Numbered from the stretch's first letter, positions 54,052 through 63,486 are shown. The stretch is 64,000 nucleotides of DNA from Amyelois transitella (GCF_032362555.1 NC_083506.1:481501-545500); one strand, 5' to 3'. Made by a program: numbers and translations. The notes: generated from the letters alone by a model not told the origin.

Positions 54052-56047
54052 GTAAGTTATTAATTATGTAACTACCTACTTACATTCAATTCGTAACTGG
54101 TTATCAAGCAAGAAAAAAAAACCATGTTCAATATCTGGTTATTAAAGATCAGCTGCGAAGGTGGGTTACAGGAACAATATGTACTGTTATCTAAAATTGA
54201 CCAGTCTGTTGTCCTTTCACGGCTTAACCGCTGGACCGATTTTGATAAAATTTTCAATAAATATTTTTTTTTTTCAGCTAGTGAAGAAAACAGTCATTAT
54301 TTTAACAACTTACATTTAGTAAATGTTACAAACATTAAATAGAATATTTATTAATTTGCGTTATACTTAAAAAAAATTATTCTAGATACAAGCGCCGGCG
54401 CACATAGCATCGCAAAAAGGTTCGTCAATCCTTTCCTCACTTCTGGTGGGTTCGAAGACACAGGACTCGGCAAAATGAGGACAAAGAGAAGGTAATGAAT
54501 AGAATAATATGTAGGATTATATTACACCAGAGGCCGCCCGCGACTTCGTCCGCATGGAAATCCTATCAATCCCGCGGGAACTCTGGGATAAAAAGTAGGC
54601 TATATGTTATTCAGGGTCTTCAGCTACCCACATACCAAATTTCCTCTTAATCGGTTCAGTAGTTTTTGCGTGAAAGAGTAACAAACATCCATACTGACAT
54701 TCTGACATACTTAAAAACTTTCACATTTATAATATTAGTAGGATTTACCTATGTTCAGCAGTAGACGTCCTACGGCTAAAATGATAATGATGATATATAT
54801 ATAATGTTATATGTAGAATTATATTAATAGTCACTATATGAATCTCATTTCTGTCATTAAGCCAAACAGCTGAACGTGGCTCATCAGTATTTTCAAGGCT
54901 GTTCTTCCTCGCAAGGGATATAGACGTGACATATTTATGTAATGTAATACCTAAGTTTGTCCAAACAAAACTTAATTATATGTTTAAATCTTTGTTTTTA
55001 GCGCTGAAGACTGCGAAAAGCTTCAGTTGTGTAAGCTCCACGCGCGCTCTAACAGGAATTTCTTGGCAGCTTTCGAGTTGTATTTTGTTAAGTAAGTATT
55101 AAATTACAAAGTAAACTATACTAATATTATAAAGCTGAAGAGTTTGTTTGTTTGTTTGAAGCGCTTATCTCAGGAACTACTGGTTAGAAATAAAAAAATA
55201 TTTTTGTGTTGAATAGACCATTTATCGAGGAAAGCTTCAGGCTATATAACATCACGCTGCAACTATATGGAGCGAAGAAATAATGGAAAATGTGAAAAGA
55301 AACGGGGAAAATTAATCATCCTAGAGGGCTTCAAGTATTCCACGCGGACGAATTCGCGGGCACAGCTAGTAATTGATATTTCTAGTTACGTTAGTAACGT
55401 TACTGGTTGCTGGTAGGCAACTTTACAGATGATATGGAGATAGAACTAAGGTACAGCCGCCTGGAAAGAGACGTCACCATGGTTTTGGTTTGTATGAACG
55501 GGGTGTCTTGTTTCTCCGTAAGTGACTGTACACTTGACATACAATAACTAACAATGAAGCCATACAGCTGAGCGTGGCCTTTCAATCTTTCCGAGACTGT
55601 TGGCTTTGTCTACCCCGCAAAGGATATAGACGTGAATGTACCTATGTATGTATGTAAAAATTACTAATAACGTAAGTACATAATATGTACTCCAGCAAAG
55701 AAATTTGGAAATATATATTTTGATGACTGACCATTAATTAATCTATTATTTTTACACATACCAATTATATAAACACGTCTATATCCCTAACGGTGTAGAC
55801 ACAGAACGATCTCAAAAAGACAGGCAGGCCATGTTCAGAAGCATGACTTAATTATGGAATTGAATTCAAATTAACAGTGACAAGTTACCAGCCCTACGCT
55901 TAGATCTCCAAACTCCCCCAAAATATTGAATGTGTTTTAACGAAATTCCATCTTTTATGTTACAGCAAAGAAAACGCCCGTCTCTGGGACCACCGCGTCC
56001 ACAGCATAGCGGATTGCGAAAGAAGATTCAGCTGCTACGATAGATAA
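53964..56047 (+). CDS. secreted peptide precursor, 121 aa, four exons
   Basis: Not a family I recognise. Exons 53964-54051, 54386-54491, 55002-55091 and 55966-56047 join in frame at GT/AG sites (phases 1, 2, 2) to 366 coding bases. Residues 1-20 are a hydrophobic signal peptide (MANYCTFVFMLVATVSAVLC), so the product enters the secretory pathway. Pairs of basic residues follow: KR at 40-41 and RTKR at 61-64, the latter a good furin/prohormone convertase site. Cleavage would release a peptide of about 19 residues (42-60) and a C-terminal chain (65-121) with exactly four cysteines spaced C-x5-C-x36-C-x5-C (69, 75, 112, 118), suggesting two disulfides holding a helical hairpin. It looks like a neuropeptide, hormone or small secreted ligand precursor. 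TATA box upstream and AATAAA signals downstream support a real gene. Confidence 0.8.
54386..54491 (+). CDS. secreted-peptide gene, exon 2
   Basis: After acceptor TTATTCTAG; encodes residues 30-64 with both dibasic sites. Donor GTAATG. Confidence 0.8.
54530..54745 (+). repeat. LINE 3' fragment (ATTAGTAGGAT end), intronic
   Basis: CCGCCCGCGACTTCGTCCGC to TTTATAATATTAGTAGGAT, in intron 2 of the peptide gene. Followed at 54749-54793 by a short RTE 3' scrap (ATGTTCAGCAGTAGACGTCC). Confidence 0.65.
54828..54950 (+). repeat. SINE-A tail, intronic
   Basis: AATAGTCACTATATGAATCT to GGGATATAGACGTGACAT, also in intron 2. Confidence 0.8.
55002..55091 (+). CDS. secreted-peptide gene, exon 3
   Basis: After acceptor TTTGTTTTTAG; encodes residues 65-94 with the first C-x5-C pair (CEKLQLC). 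Donor GTAAGT. Confidence 0.8.
55117..55370 (-). repeat. LINE 3' fragment, intronic
   Basis: 39601-family copy in intron 3, opposite to the gene. Confidence 0.7.
55547..55657 (+). repeat. SINE-A tail, intronic
   Basis: ACAATGAAGCCATACAGCTG to a TATG tail; intron 3. Confidence 0.8.
55757..55910 (-). repeat. SINE-A, 5'-truncated, old, intronic
   Basis: AATTATATAAACACGTCTAT to ACCAGCCCTACGCTTAG; intron 3, 56 bases before exon 4. Confidence 0.65.
55966..56047 (+). CDS. secreted-peptide gene, exon 4
   Basis: After acceptor TTATGTTACAG; encodes residues 95-121 including the second C-x5-C pair (CERRFSC), then TAA. Confidence 0.8.
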
Positions 56048-56082
56048 AATAACGTGTTTTCGGCACAATATTTAAGTTTAAC

Positions 56083-56100
56083 AATAAATTTATCAATAAA
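56083..56100 (+). terminator. polyadenylation signals of the secreted-peptide gene
   Basis: AATAAA at 56083-56088 and again at 56095-56100, 36-50 bases past the stop codon. Confidence 0.7.
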
Positions 56101-56266
56101 AAACATTTTGCATTGTTTTTTAAAGACTCTTTCTTTACAGATTTTTTCAGGATCGTAAGAGGAAGCATGACATCCTATTTTCATATTGTAGGCAACCTTC
56201 TTGTGCGCCATAGACACGGTTACCACGGTATTGTTAGTTAGGTAAAGAATGACAGATTTAATTTTT

Positions 56267-56334
56267 ACATACATACATATGGTCACGTCTATATCCCTTG
56301 CGGAGTAGACAGAGCCAACAGCCTTGAAAAGACA
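56267..56334 (-). repeat. SINE-A tail scrap
   Basis: CATATGGTCACGTCTATATC to CAGCCTTGAAAAGAC. Confidence 0.85.
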
Positions 56335-57349
56335 AATATATATAATTTTTATAGTCAAATATTTACATTTTATGTCCAATAATATAGTATTTTAAATTGA
56401 TTTTTTTCTCTCCTCTTTTCTCCTTCTATCTTCTGTAGGAATAACTAACTTTGTAACTATACTTCCTACACATATTACTATTTCTACCCTCTCACACTCC
56501 ACTGCACCTTTTTCAAAATCAACTTGCGTAATAATGTCACCAATAGTTTTTCTTGTGCAGTAAAATAAAACACATCATCTACCAACAGTCCATTTATTTT
56601 TAAAATTAATACTCAAACGTTACCACACAATAAATGCAAATCATAAATCATTTGAAATAAAAACAACATTTTAGGTATTAAATAAATAATTTTAACTGAA
56701 CAACATTCTTTAAAACAGTAGGTACCGCAAACTGGTTCGTGTAGTTATTATTAGGTGAATAACAAAATAATTCCATAAAACAATTCTCTTCTTCTTAAAA
56801 TTTAAGAGTTAAGTGGAGCTTTTTCTATGCTTTTAATAGTTATTGAGGTATATTTTTTATTACTATTACGTTCCCCTTTTTTAACCAAATGGAATATTCA
56901 ATATTAAAGCTGTAATTTTGATACACCCCAATTCACCCACAGCTAAAATTAAAAATTCTGAAAACTAAACTTGGAATGTCCGATTATTATAAAAGCAGTT
57001 TTACAAATAAAGTTTTACTTATTCACGTAGGTATTAAAACATTATTCTATGTGTTTGTAATAAAAAAGTAACTTTATTTAACTAGCTTTTATATATGTAA
57101 TACCCTAATTACCATTTATTAAGATGCTTAAAAATATAGAATACACAGAGTGGTTCACTTAATTTTAATCGACGATCCGAAAGTCACAAAATCGTATAAA
57201 GAACACTAGACGCCATTTTACATTATTCTGAGTAGACAAGCAAATAATTTGAAGATAACTGTACCGAGCGTCTGAAGACTGTAGATACTGTATCGAATAG
57301 TGGCATAAGAAAGGGTAATACACGTTTAATTACATAAATACCAGGGTCG
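56335..57349. other. no gene seen
   Basis: 1 kb of very AT-rich DNA with a pyrimidine run at 56400-56430; nothing recognised. Confidence 0.5.
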
Positions 57350-57491
57350 GCAGAGACTACATCTTTCCTCTTGCCTCGATCCCTACAAGGATGCAAGTAA
57401 TTCGCTTTATCTACATACATTAAAAAATCACTTCACACAATCTCGTCGGTTTCGGATACTCTTGACCTGGCCGTCCTTGATTTGATCAAGT
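57350..57491 (-). repeat. LINE 3' tail, diverged
   Basis: GGCAGAGACTACATCTTTCC, CTCGTCGGTTTCGGATACTC, CGTCCTTGATTTGATCAAG; an internal CATA-containing insertion. Confidence 0.7.
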
Positions 57492-57504
57492 TTCAAAGTA
57501 AATG

Positions 57505-57850
57505 AAATCTATAATATAAAAATGAATCGCTAAATGTGTTGGTAAGCGCATAACTCAAGAACGCCTAGACCAATTTGGCCAATTCTTTTTTTTTAATATT
57601 CGTCGTAGCTCAAGGATGGTTTTTACGGCGAAAAAATACCAAATAATTGCCTAAAAAACCTTAAAAACAGTCCTTTTCTTTATCCCATACAAACGTTTTC
57701 TAACTAATACGTACAGTCAATTTGAGCTTTATTGCTAATATATAAAGTTCACTGTTGTCTAAGCAATGTAGGTCAAATAGTCCGATAGGAACAAAAAACT
57801 GTCATATTACAAATCTTTTTGACAGAACGAAGTCTGTCGGGTCCGCTAGT
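57505..57850 (-). repeat. LINE 3' fragment (ACTAGCGGACCCGACAG type)
   Basis: On the minus strand it begins ACTAGCGGACCCGACAGACT and ends in TTTTTATATTATAGATT. Noncoding; a common lepidopteran repeat end. Confidence 0.65.
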
Positions 57851-58245
57851 AAAATAATAAATAATCACATTTGGCCACCATAAACTGTGACCACACTAAG
57901 AAAAATAACTAAAATAGTTGATACTTTGGGACATTACTTATTGAAATAAATTTAATGATATTTTCAACCACTGCAAAAAAAAATATACAGACGCCTTCGT
58001 GAAAGAGGCGATCTTAAATTTATAAGTAACATTGTGTCCGATTGAAGTCTTTCTTTATGAATTTCTAATGTACAGTATCCTGAAACATGTCATCATCTTC
58101 ATGCAGACAAAACCACAGCATCGTCAAATAAGTAATATTACAATTTCGGAGCATTTTTCGAACGGGAAACTTTCTCACTTGCACAAAACCCAGTAACTTA
58201 TCAATTTAAGTCCATCAAACAGACAAAGTCCTATTTTTCTTTAGT
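57851..58245. other. no gene seen
   Basis: AT-rich DNA upstream of LINE copy 2. Confidence 0.5.
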
Positions 58246-58262
58246 TATTTTTCTCTAAAAAA

Positions 58263-60301
58263 AATGCGTGGATGAGTAAAGATGTGCAAGAACTTGTGCG
58301 ATTAAAGAAGAAAGCATGGCTGGATTTGTTAGCAGCAAAAGCTAACTTAAGAATGCAAGAGGTTATAGATGAAGATGTGAATGAAGCACGTAAGGAATAT
58401 AAGAAGGTGAAGGATCTGGTTAAGAAAGCTGTGATTAGAAAGAAAGAAGAGTATAAAGAGGATTTTGATAAAAGGCTATCAGAAGACTTTCAGTCAAATC
58501 TGAAAGTATTCTGGAAATCCGTAAGGTCAGCCCGAGGAAATACTATAACCAGAGAGCTGACTAGGATCAGATGCCAGGATGGTAGCGTTGTGAAAGGAGA
58601 AGAATGTGTACTAAAGATATGGAAGGACTATTTTGAAAGTTTATTTGAAAAAAAGGAAGGAAATAAGAAAGATTTCTGCTATAGCGAAGAAAAAGAGAAT
58701 GAGATGGAAGGCGAAATTGAAATGTTCGAAATTGTGGAAGCACTTAAGAGTATGAAAGCGGGAAAGGCTGCTGGGTGTGATAGAGTGTCGGTCGAGATGC
58801 TTAAAGCAGGAAAAGGCGTAGTAGCTAGTCAGTTGTACTGCCTTTTCAATTTGTGTTGGAGAAGCGGCCGAGTACCAAAAGATTGGTGTAAGGCTGTTAT
58901 CGTGCCACTTTACAAAGGAAAAGGGTCACAGCTGGACTGCAAAAATTATCGTGGTATAAGCCTGCTTAGCGTCGTCGGCAAATTGTATGCTAAGGTATTG
59001 ATTAATAGAGTCAGGAATGAAACTGATGACAAAATATGGGATGCTCAAGCGGGATTTCGAAAGGGAATGGGATGTACTGATCAGGTCTTTTCCTTGCGGT
59101 GCATAGCCGAAAAGTTTTTGGCCAAGAGTCAAAAAGTCTATTGCACATTCGTAGATCTGGAAAAGGCCTATGACAGAGTTGAGAGGAATGAATTGTGGTC
59201 AGCACTTTCTATGCATGGGGTGAGCAGTCTCTTAATACGAGCACTGAAATCCTTATATGAGGATTCGAGTGCTTGTGTCAGGATAAACGGAGCGCACACT
59301 GAGTGGTTTAAGATTGAGAAAGGCGTTAGGCAAGGATGTGTTGCGTCACCGTGGCTGTTCAACCTATTTATGGATAGCTGTTTGACAGATTTGAAAGAGT
59401 CTAAAAGTGGATTAAGGATGAATGAGTTACTCGTCAAATGTCTGCTCTATGCCGACGATCAGGTTATACTGGCGTCATCAGCGGAGGAGTTACAGGAGAT
59501 GGTAAACTGTATGCATGAAGCTTTAAAAGAGAAAGGAATGAAAGTGAACGTAAGTAAAACTAAAACACTGGTTTTTGAAATGGAGAAAGAAATGACAGCA
59601 TGTAATATTTTGATTGGAGGAGAAAAAGTGGAGCAAGTGAAAGAGTTTGTATATCTAGGATCAAAGTTTACATCAGATGGCAAGTATGATAGTGATATTG
59701 AAAGGAGAGTGAACGCGGGGAACATGGTGAATGGAGCTTTGCATGCCTTTATGAGCAGTCAGAAACTATCCAAAAAGGCTCGACTGGCTGTGCACAGGGG
59801 CGTGTTGGTCCCGACATTAATGTATGGGAGTGAAAGTTGGGTATGGCAAAAGAAGCATGAAAGCAGAATAAATGCAGTGGAAATGAGAGCGTTAAGGAGT
59901 ATGATGGGTGTGAAATTGAGTGACAGGATAAGGAACAGCGTGATAAGGGAATGTTGTGATGTGAAAGAAGATGTAGTTACAGGAATAGAAAAGGGTATGT
60001 TAAGATGGTTCGGTCATGTGGAGAGGATGAATGAAAGCAGGTTGACTAAGCAGATATACAAGGAGAGTGTGGAGGGAAAGGTCGGAGTGGGAAGACCTAG
60101 ACGAACGTATCTTGATCAAATTAAGGACGTCCTGGTAAAGGGTCAGGTCAAAAGTACCCGAAACCGCCGAGCTTGTATGAAGAGAGTTATGAATGTGGAC
60201 GAAGCGAAAGAAGTATGCAGAGATCGTGGCAAGTGGAAAGAGGTAGTCTCTGCCTACCCCTCCGGGAAAGAGGCGTGATTTTATGTATGTATGTATGTAT
60301 G
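58263..60301 (+). mobile_element. RTE-type LINE, 5'-truncated (LINE copy 2)
   Basis: A 2-kb copy lacking the endonuclease. It starts in the codons for NAWMSKD and ends in five TATG repeats. TATTTTTCT occurs just upstream (58246-58254) and just downstream (60302-60310) as a 9-base target duplication, with a few extra A residues at the 5' junction. Its near identity with copy 1 indicates recent transposition from the same or a very close source. Confidence 0.93.
58272..60278 (+). CDS. LINE reverse transcriptase, truncated (668 aa)
   Basis: Corresponds to residues 369-1036 of the copy-1 protein. Complete reverse transcriptase with FVDLEKAYD (293-301) and YADD (393-396), plus the C-terminal region, but no endonuclease. 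It differs from copy 1 at only two residues (V for M at 46, G for D at 199), so purifying selection or very young age is implied. The start is an internal methionine, and there is no sign that it is translated here. Confidence 0.88.
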   Translation: MSKDVQELVRLKKKAWLDLLAAKANLRMQEVIDEDVNEARKEYKKVKDLVKKAVIRKKEEYKEDFDKRLSEDFQSNLKVFWKSVRSARGNTITRELTRIRCQDGSVVKGEECVLKIWKDYFESLFEKKEGNKKDFCYSEEKENEMEGEIEMFEIVEALKSMKAGKAAGCDRVSVEMLKAGKGVVASQLYCLFNLCWRSGRVPKDWCKAVIVPLYKGKGSQLDCKNYRGISLLSVVGKLYAKVLINRVRNETDDKIWDAQAGFRKGMGCTDQVFSLRCIAEKFLAKSQKVYCTFVDLEKAYDRVERNELWSALSMHGVSSLLIRALKSLYEDSSACVRINGAHTEWFKIEKGVRQGCVASPWLFNLFMDSCLTDLKESKSGLRMNELLVKCLLYADDQVILASSAEELQEMVNCMHEALKEKGMKVNVSKTKTLVFEMEKEMTACNILIGGEKVEQVKEFVYLGSKFTSDGKYDSDIERRVNAGNMVNGALHAFMSSQKLSKKARLAVHRGVLVPTLMYGSESWVWQKKHESRINAVEMRALRSMMGVKLSDRIRNSVIRECCDVKEDVVTGIEKGMLRWFGHVERMNESRLTKQIYKESVEGKVGVGRPRRTYLDQIKDVLVKGQVKSTRNRRACMKRVMNVDEAKEVCRDRGKWKEVVSAYPSGKEA

Positions 60302-60324
60302 TATTTTTCTACAGTTATATACAA

Positions 60325-60558
60325 AACTAGCTGTCCCGGCAAACGTTGTTTTACCATATAAATAACTATTAACTATGTTTGGTTAAAAAAAAATGTTAAG
60401 TGTGGACAACCCTTATCACTAAGGGTTATGAAAAATAGATGTTGGCCGATTCTCAGACCTCAACTCAATATGCTCACAAAATTTCATGAGAATCGGTCAA
60501 GCCGTTTCGGAGGAGTACGGAGACAAACATTGTGACACGAGAATTTTATATATAAGAT
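60325..60558 (+). repeat. LINE 3' fragment ending at the NOMO stop codon
   Basis: ACTAGCTGTCCCGGCAAACG to GAATTTTATATATAAGAT. It lies in the 3' UTR of the NOMO gene, its end being only a few bases from the stop codon. Confidence 0.7.
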
Positions 60559-60561
60559 ATC

Positions 60562-60822
60562 TCACTGTTTCTTCTTACTGGATCTCTTGCCGGCGGCGTT
60601 GACCGTGGACACTATGTGGTCGATGCTGGCTTTGTCCAGCAGATCCGGTCGCTCGGCGCGCTGTCTCGCGGGGTGGGCGGCGAGGCGCGCCGACAGCGTT
60701 CCCGCGAGAATTCCCGCCTGGGAACAGAGGGCGTCCCGCCGGTGGTAGGCGACAGCTAAAGCTATCAGCAAGGGCACCACTAGGAATGAGGTCTGCCGTA
60801 ACTCTTGCTCAGATAATTTCAC
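60562..60822 (-). CDS. NOMO: NOMO, last exon
   Basis: Begins VKLSEQE after acceptor CTTAACTTTCAG (phase 0) and ends TGA; holds the transmembrane segment and tail, 86 residues. Confidence 0.88.
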   Translation of the reverse strand: MKLSEQELRQTSFLVVPLLIALAVAYHRRDALCSQAGILAGTLSARLAAHPARQRAERPDLLDKASIDHIVSTVNAAGKRSSKKKQ

Positions 60823-63170
60823 CTGAAAGTTAAGAAAAAAATTAATAAATGTTTTTTCAAATTTACTAAAAATTACGAAAAGAAGTCTGTTACTTTGTAT
60901 ATCTTCAGAACTTAAAAGCAGAAGTTTGACATTCAAACTTTGTCCAAATGAGAGATGAACGTATAGCTTTTTTTTATGGAAAAAAATATATTATAGAATG
61001 CCTTAAAAAATGTTCTGCAATAAAACAAGAAGCTAATTGCATGATATGATGTAAAACAATAACGAATATATATTAATCCACACTAATAATAAAGAAAAGA
61101 TTCGTATTTTTGTATGTTTTAACGAATGAACTCAAACAGTCTCATTTGCATCTTTGCGAGTAATATAGACTACTTTTTTCTATAATTTCCCACGAGACCG
61201 AAGGTCCGCGCAAGAACTAGTGATTTTATAAAAGGTAACTTTTGTTCTTCTCTCTAACTTTATTGTATCTACAGAAATACTGCACCGATTATGAAAATTC
61301 TTTCACCGTTAAGAGGAACATTATCTGCGGATGTTATAGCCTATGTATGTACCACAGACAAAGCCGTGGCAGGCTGCTAGTAAGGAATAACAATAAAACG
61401 TAGCAATCTCTTACCTTAGGAGCGAACTCGATATCAAAACTCTTGAATTTACCATCTGATACGAAATAATGTACTTCGTCGCTATAAACATGCGTCGCTT
61501 TGGACAAAGTGGACTCTAATTGTAACACATAAGTCTTATTATCCGCCGGCAACCTGCAAAGAAAGAAATATCTTTAATAAAAGTTAAACACTTTCACTTG
61601 CAGGGTATGATAAGAAACGTGCCGTGTGGTTCCCGGCACTAATAAAAAAAAAATAGGACCACTCCATTTCTTTCCCATAGATGTCGTAAAAGGCGACTAA
61701 GGGATAGGCTTACAAACTTGGGATTCTTTTTTAAGGCGATGGGCTAGCAACCTGTCACTATTTGAATCTCAATTCCTATCATTAAGCCAAATAGCTGAAC
61801 GTGGCCATTCAGTCTTTTCAAGACTGTTGGCTCTGTCTACCCCGCAAGGGTTATAGACGTGACCATATATGTATGTATGATGAGAAACGAACTTTCTCTC
61901 ATTGTCCTGGTGCTTAGATGTTTATGTATATAATTATTTATTATAAAAAATATGTATAGTATCGTTGAATAAGAATCTCGTAACACAAGTATCGAACTTA
62001 CTTCGAGGCTAATTCAATCTGTGTAGTGTGTCCCGTATATATTTATTAGTAGCACCTACACATTTGATCCTAATAGATTAGTAAGTAATGCCACTCTTGG
62101 AAGGTTTAACCTTTAACTTTCCTACCTTCCTCTCCTAATCTAATCTATCCTCTTCATAATATTTGCAAAATTGTAATAATAAACTAATCGCTCCTATATT
62201 TATTAGTTCGTATTTTTTTTGTCATTTAAATATATAAGTCATATTACCTCGGCAGGACTTACATTAATGCCAGGTTCAACAACTGGTTATAACCGGTCGG
62301 ATCCAGTTATAGCGAGTTTATATGTATATTGGCGCGTTTGGTATAGCTGGGTTCGCTAGGGCCAATCTAAGGGTTTTGTACCTTATTTTTATCAAAATTA
62401 AAGTTCAATATCTTACCTGGGCAGGACATACATCAGTCCTGGGTTCAACAACTGGTTATAACCGGTCGGATCCAGTTTCGTCGAGTATATGGGCGTGTTT
62501 GGTGTAGATTCGGCGGCTAGGGTCAATCTTAAGGTCTTGTAGTGTTCTATATTGGGCGCATGGACCAGTACGTTGACATCAGTCAGCTGCTGAGGTTGGA
62601 TGACGATGATCTTCACGTTCACAATGTCCTTGTTGTCTTTCACCTGAAAACGGAGATAAATTTCGACACGTACACACATATGTACATACATATTTTTTAA
62701 AATTGAAACTTTATACACGTAAAATGTGCAACAGGTGGACTTAATGTTATGTTATGTCATATATGTGGTTCTCTCTCACCATCTTTTTTCCCCTGGATGA
62801 CGTAAAAGGCGACTAAAGGATAGATGAGATTCTTCATGTAGGCGATGGCAACTTATCACTATTTGAATCTCGATTCAAACATAAAGCCATACAGCTGAAC
62901 GTGACTGAAACGCCACCTACACAAATTAAATAAAAAAAGTCCAGTTAGCCAAATAGCTGAACGTGGCCATTCAGTCTTTTCAAGACTGTTGGCTCTGTCT
63001 ACCCCGCAAGGGATATAGACGTGACCCAGGCCGTATGTAGGCCCAGTTTTTAGAGATTACCCACCTCTAACGAAGCAGGTGCTTTGACCAGTCTCAAACC
63101 GGCTAACTCTGGATTAGTAGACTCTTTAAGCTCGATTTTATACACGCATCCTGGTAGGAGACCTCGGATT
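60562..63170 (-). CDS. NOMO: NOMO (nodal modulator) orthologue, C-terminal four exons
   Basis: NOMO is an ER membrane protein with a long lumenal array of Ig-like/carboxypeptidase-regulatory-like repeats; with nicalin and TMEM147 it forms the BOS complex of the multipass translocon. Seen here are about 244 C-terminal residues from exons 63065-63170, 62417-62643, 61415-61553 and 60562-60822, joined in frame at GT/AG sites. In order: RGLLPGCVYKIELK, a DIVNVKIIVIQ strand, TYVLQLESTLS, FDIEFAPKVKLSEQELRQ, the single transmembrane segment TSFLVVPLLIALAVAYH, and a short basic cytosolic tail ending KRSSKKKQ. These landmarks match the end of animal NOMO proteins. The 5' exons lie beyond the window. 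Confidence 0.87.
61079..61382 (-). repeat. LINE 3' fragments, intronic
   Basis: Two pieces in the last NOMO intron: 61079-61222 (ACTAGTTCTTGCGCGGACCT on the minus strand) and 61236-61382 (CTAGCAGCCTGCCACGGCTT). Confidence 0.5.
61415..61553 (-). CDS. NOMO: NOMO, penultimate exon
   Basis: Encodes LPADNKTYVLQLESTLS... to FDIEFAPK. Acceptor TTTCTTTGCAG; donor AAG followed by GTAAGA. The first base completes an Arg codon. Confidence 0.88.
61603..62047 (+). repeat. SINE-B split by a SINE-A insertion, intronic
   Basis: A short SINE-B piece (GGGTATGATAAGAAAC, to 61618) and its continuation (GAGAAACGAACTTTC to GTGTCCCGTATATATTTA, 61881-62047) surround SINE-A. The repeated ATGATAAGAAAC/ATGATGAGAAAC is the target duplication. 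Confidence 0.8.
61619..61880 (+). repeat. SINE-A, full length, nested in SINE-B
   Basis: GTGCCGTGTGGTTCCCGGCA to CCATATATGTATGTATGA. In the intron between the 61415 and 62417 exons, antisense to NOMO. Confidence 0.93.
62245..62386 (-). pseudogene. decayed duplicate of a NOMO exon
   Basis: Matches the 3' two thirds of the 62417-62643 exon and its donor (shared stretch GGTTATAACCGGTCGGATCC in both on the plus strand). The frame LDPTGYNQLLN is still readable, but the TAT of LMY has become a TAA stop, and there are indels upstream. The donor GT remains; the 5' part with the acceptor is not found. A partial tandem duplication left in the intron. Confidence 0.85.
62417..62643 (-). CDS. NOMO: NOMO exon
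   Basis: VKDNKDIVNVKII... to GLMYVLP, 75 codons plus two bases. Acceptor ATCTCCGTTTTCAG, donor GTAAGA. Confidence 0.88.
62768..62912 (+). repeat. SINE-A, diverged, intronic
   Basis: CACCATCTTTTTTCCCCTGG, GACGTAAAAGGCGACTAAAG to GCTGAACGTGACTG; no tail. Confidence 0.7.
62943..63027 (+). repeat. SINE-A tail, young, intronic
   Basis: AGCCAAATAGCTGAACGTGG to GGGATATAGACGTGACC; ends 37 bases before a NOMO exon with the TATG tail missing. Confidence 0.85.
63065..63170 (-). CDS. NOMO: NOMO exon, most 5' in the window
   Basis: IRGLLPGCVYKIELKE... to KAPASLE, 35 codons after one base completing the preceding codon. Acceptor TTGGTTTCAG, donor GTGGGT. Confidence 0.87.
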
Positions 63171-63420
63171 CTGAAACCAATGTAACAGTTGTGTAAGAAT
63201 TACAGTTAAAATATATGAGACTAAGTGGATTAATCACAAAGATTGGCTTAGCTTCAAAGTAACATGTGTCATGTGGAACTAACTATACAATTGTTGATAT
63301 ATGATTTCGAAAATTGTAACAAATTATAATTAATATTTTTAACGTCTAAGAGTATCAATAAAACATCATTCTCAACATCACGACCAGTGGGGGTAGCAAA
63401 GACCGCGCGACGCCGTTTTT

Positions 63421-63486
63421 ATCGCGCTAAAAACTGTCGCTGTTTGTAATGTCGTGAAACGGGACAGCGATAGTTTATCGCGCGAT
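63421..63486. repeat. imperfect inverted repeat, intronic
   Basis: ATCGCGCTAAAAACTGTCGC (63421) pairs with GCGATAGTTTATCGCGCGAT (63467-63486) around a short loop; CpG-rich and unlike its surroundings. Confidence 0.7.

Noticed and set aside
60173..60361. 62-residue frame over the LINE tail
   Set aside because: Out-of-frame reading of the LINE end and TATG repeat (Met-Tyr-Val-Cys pattern).
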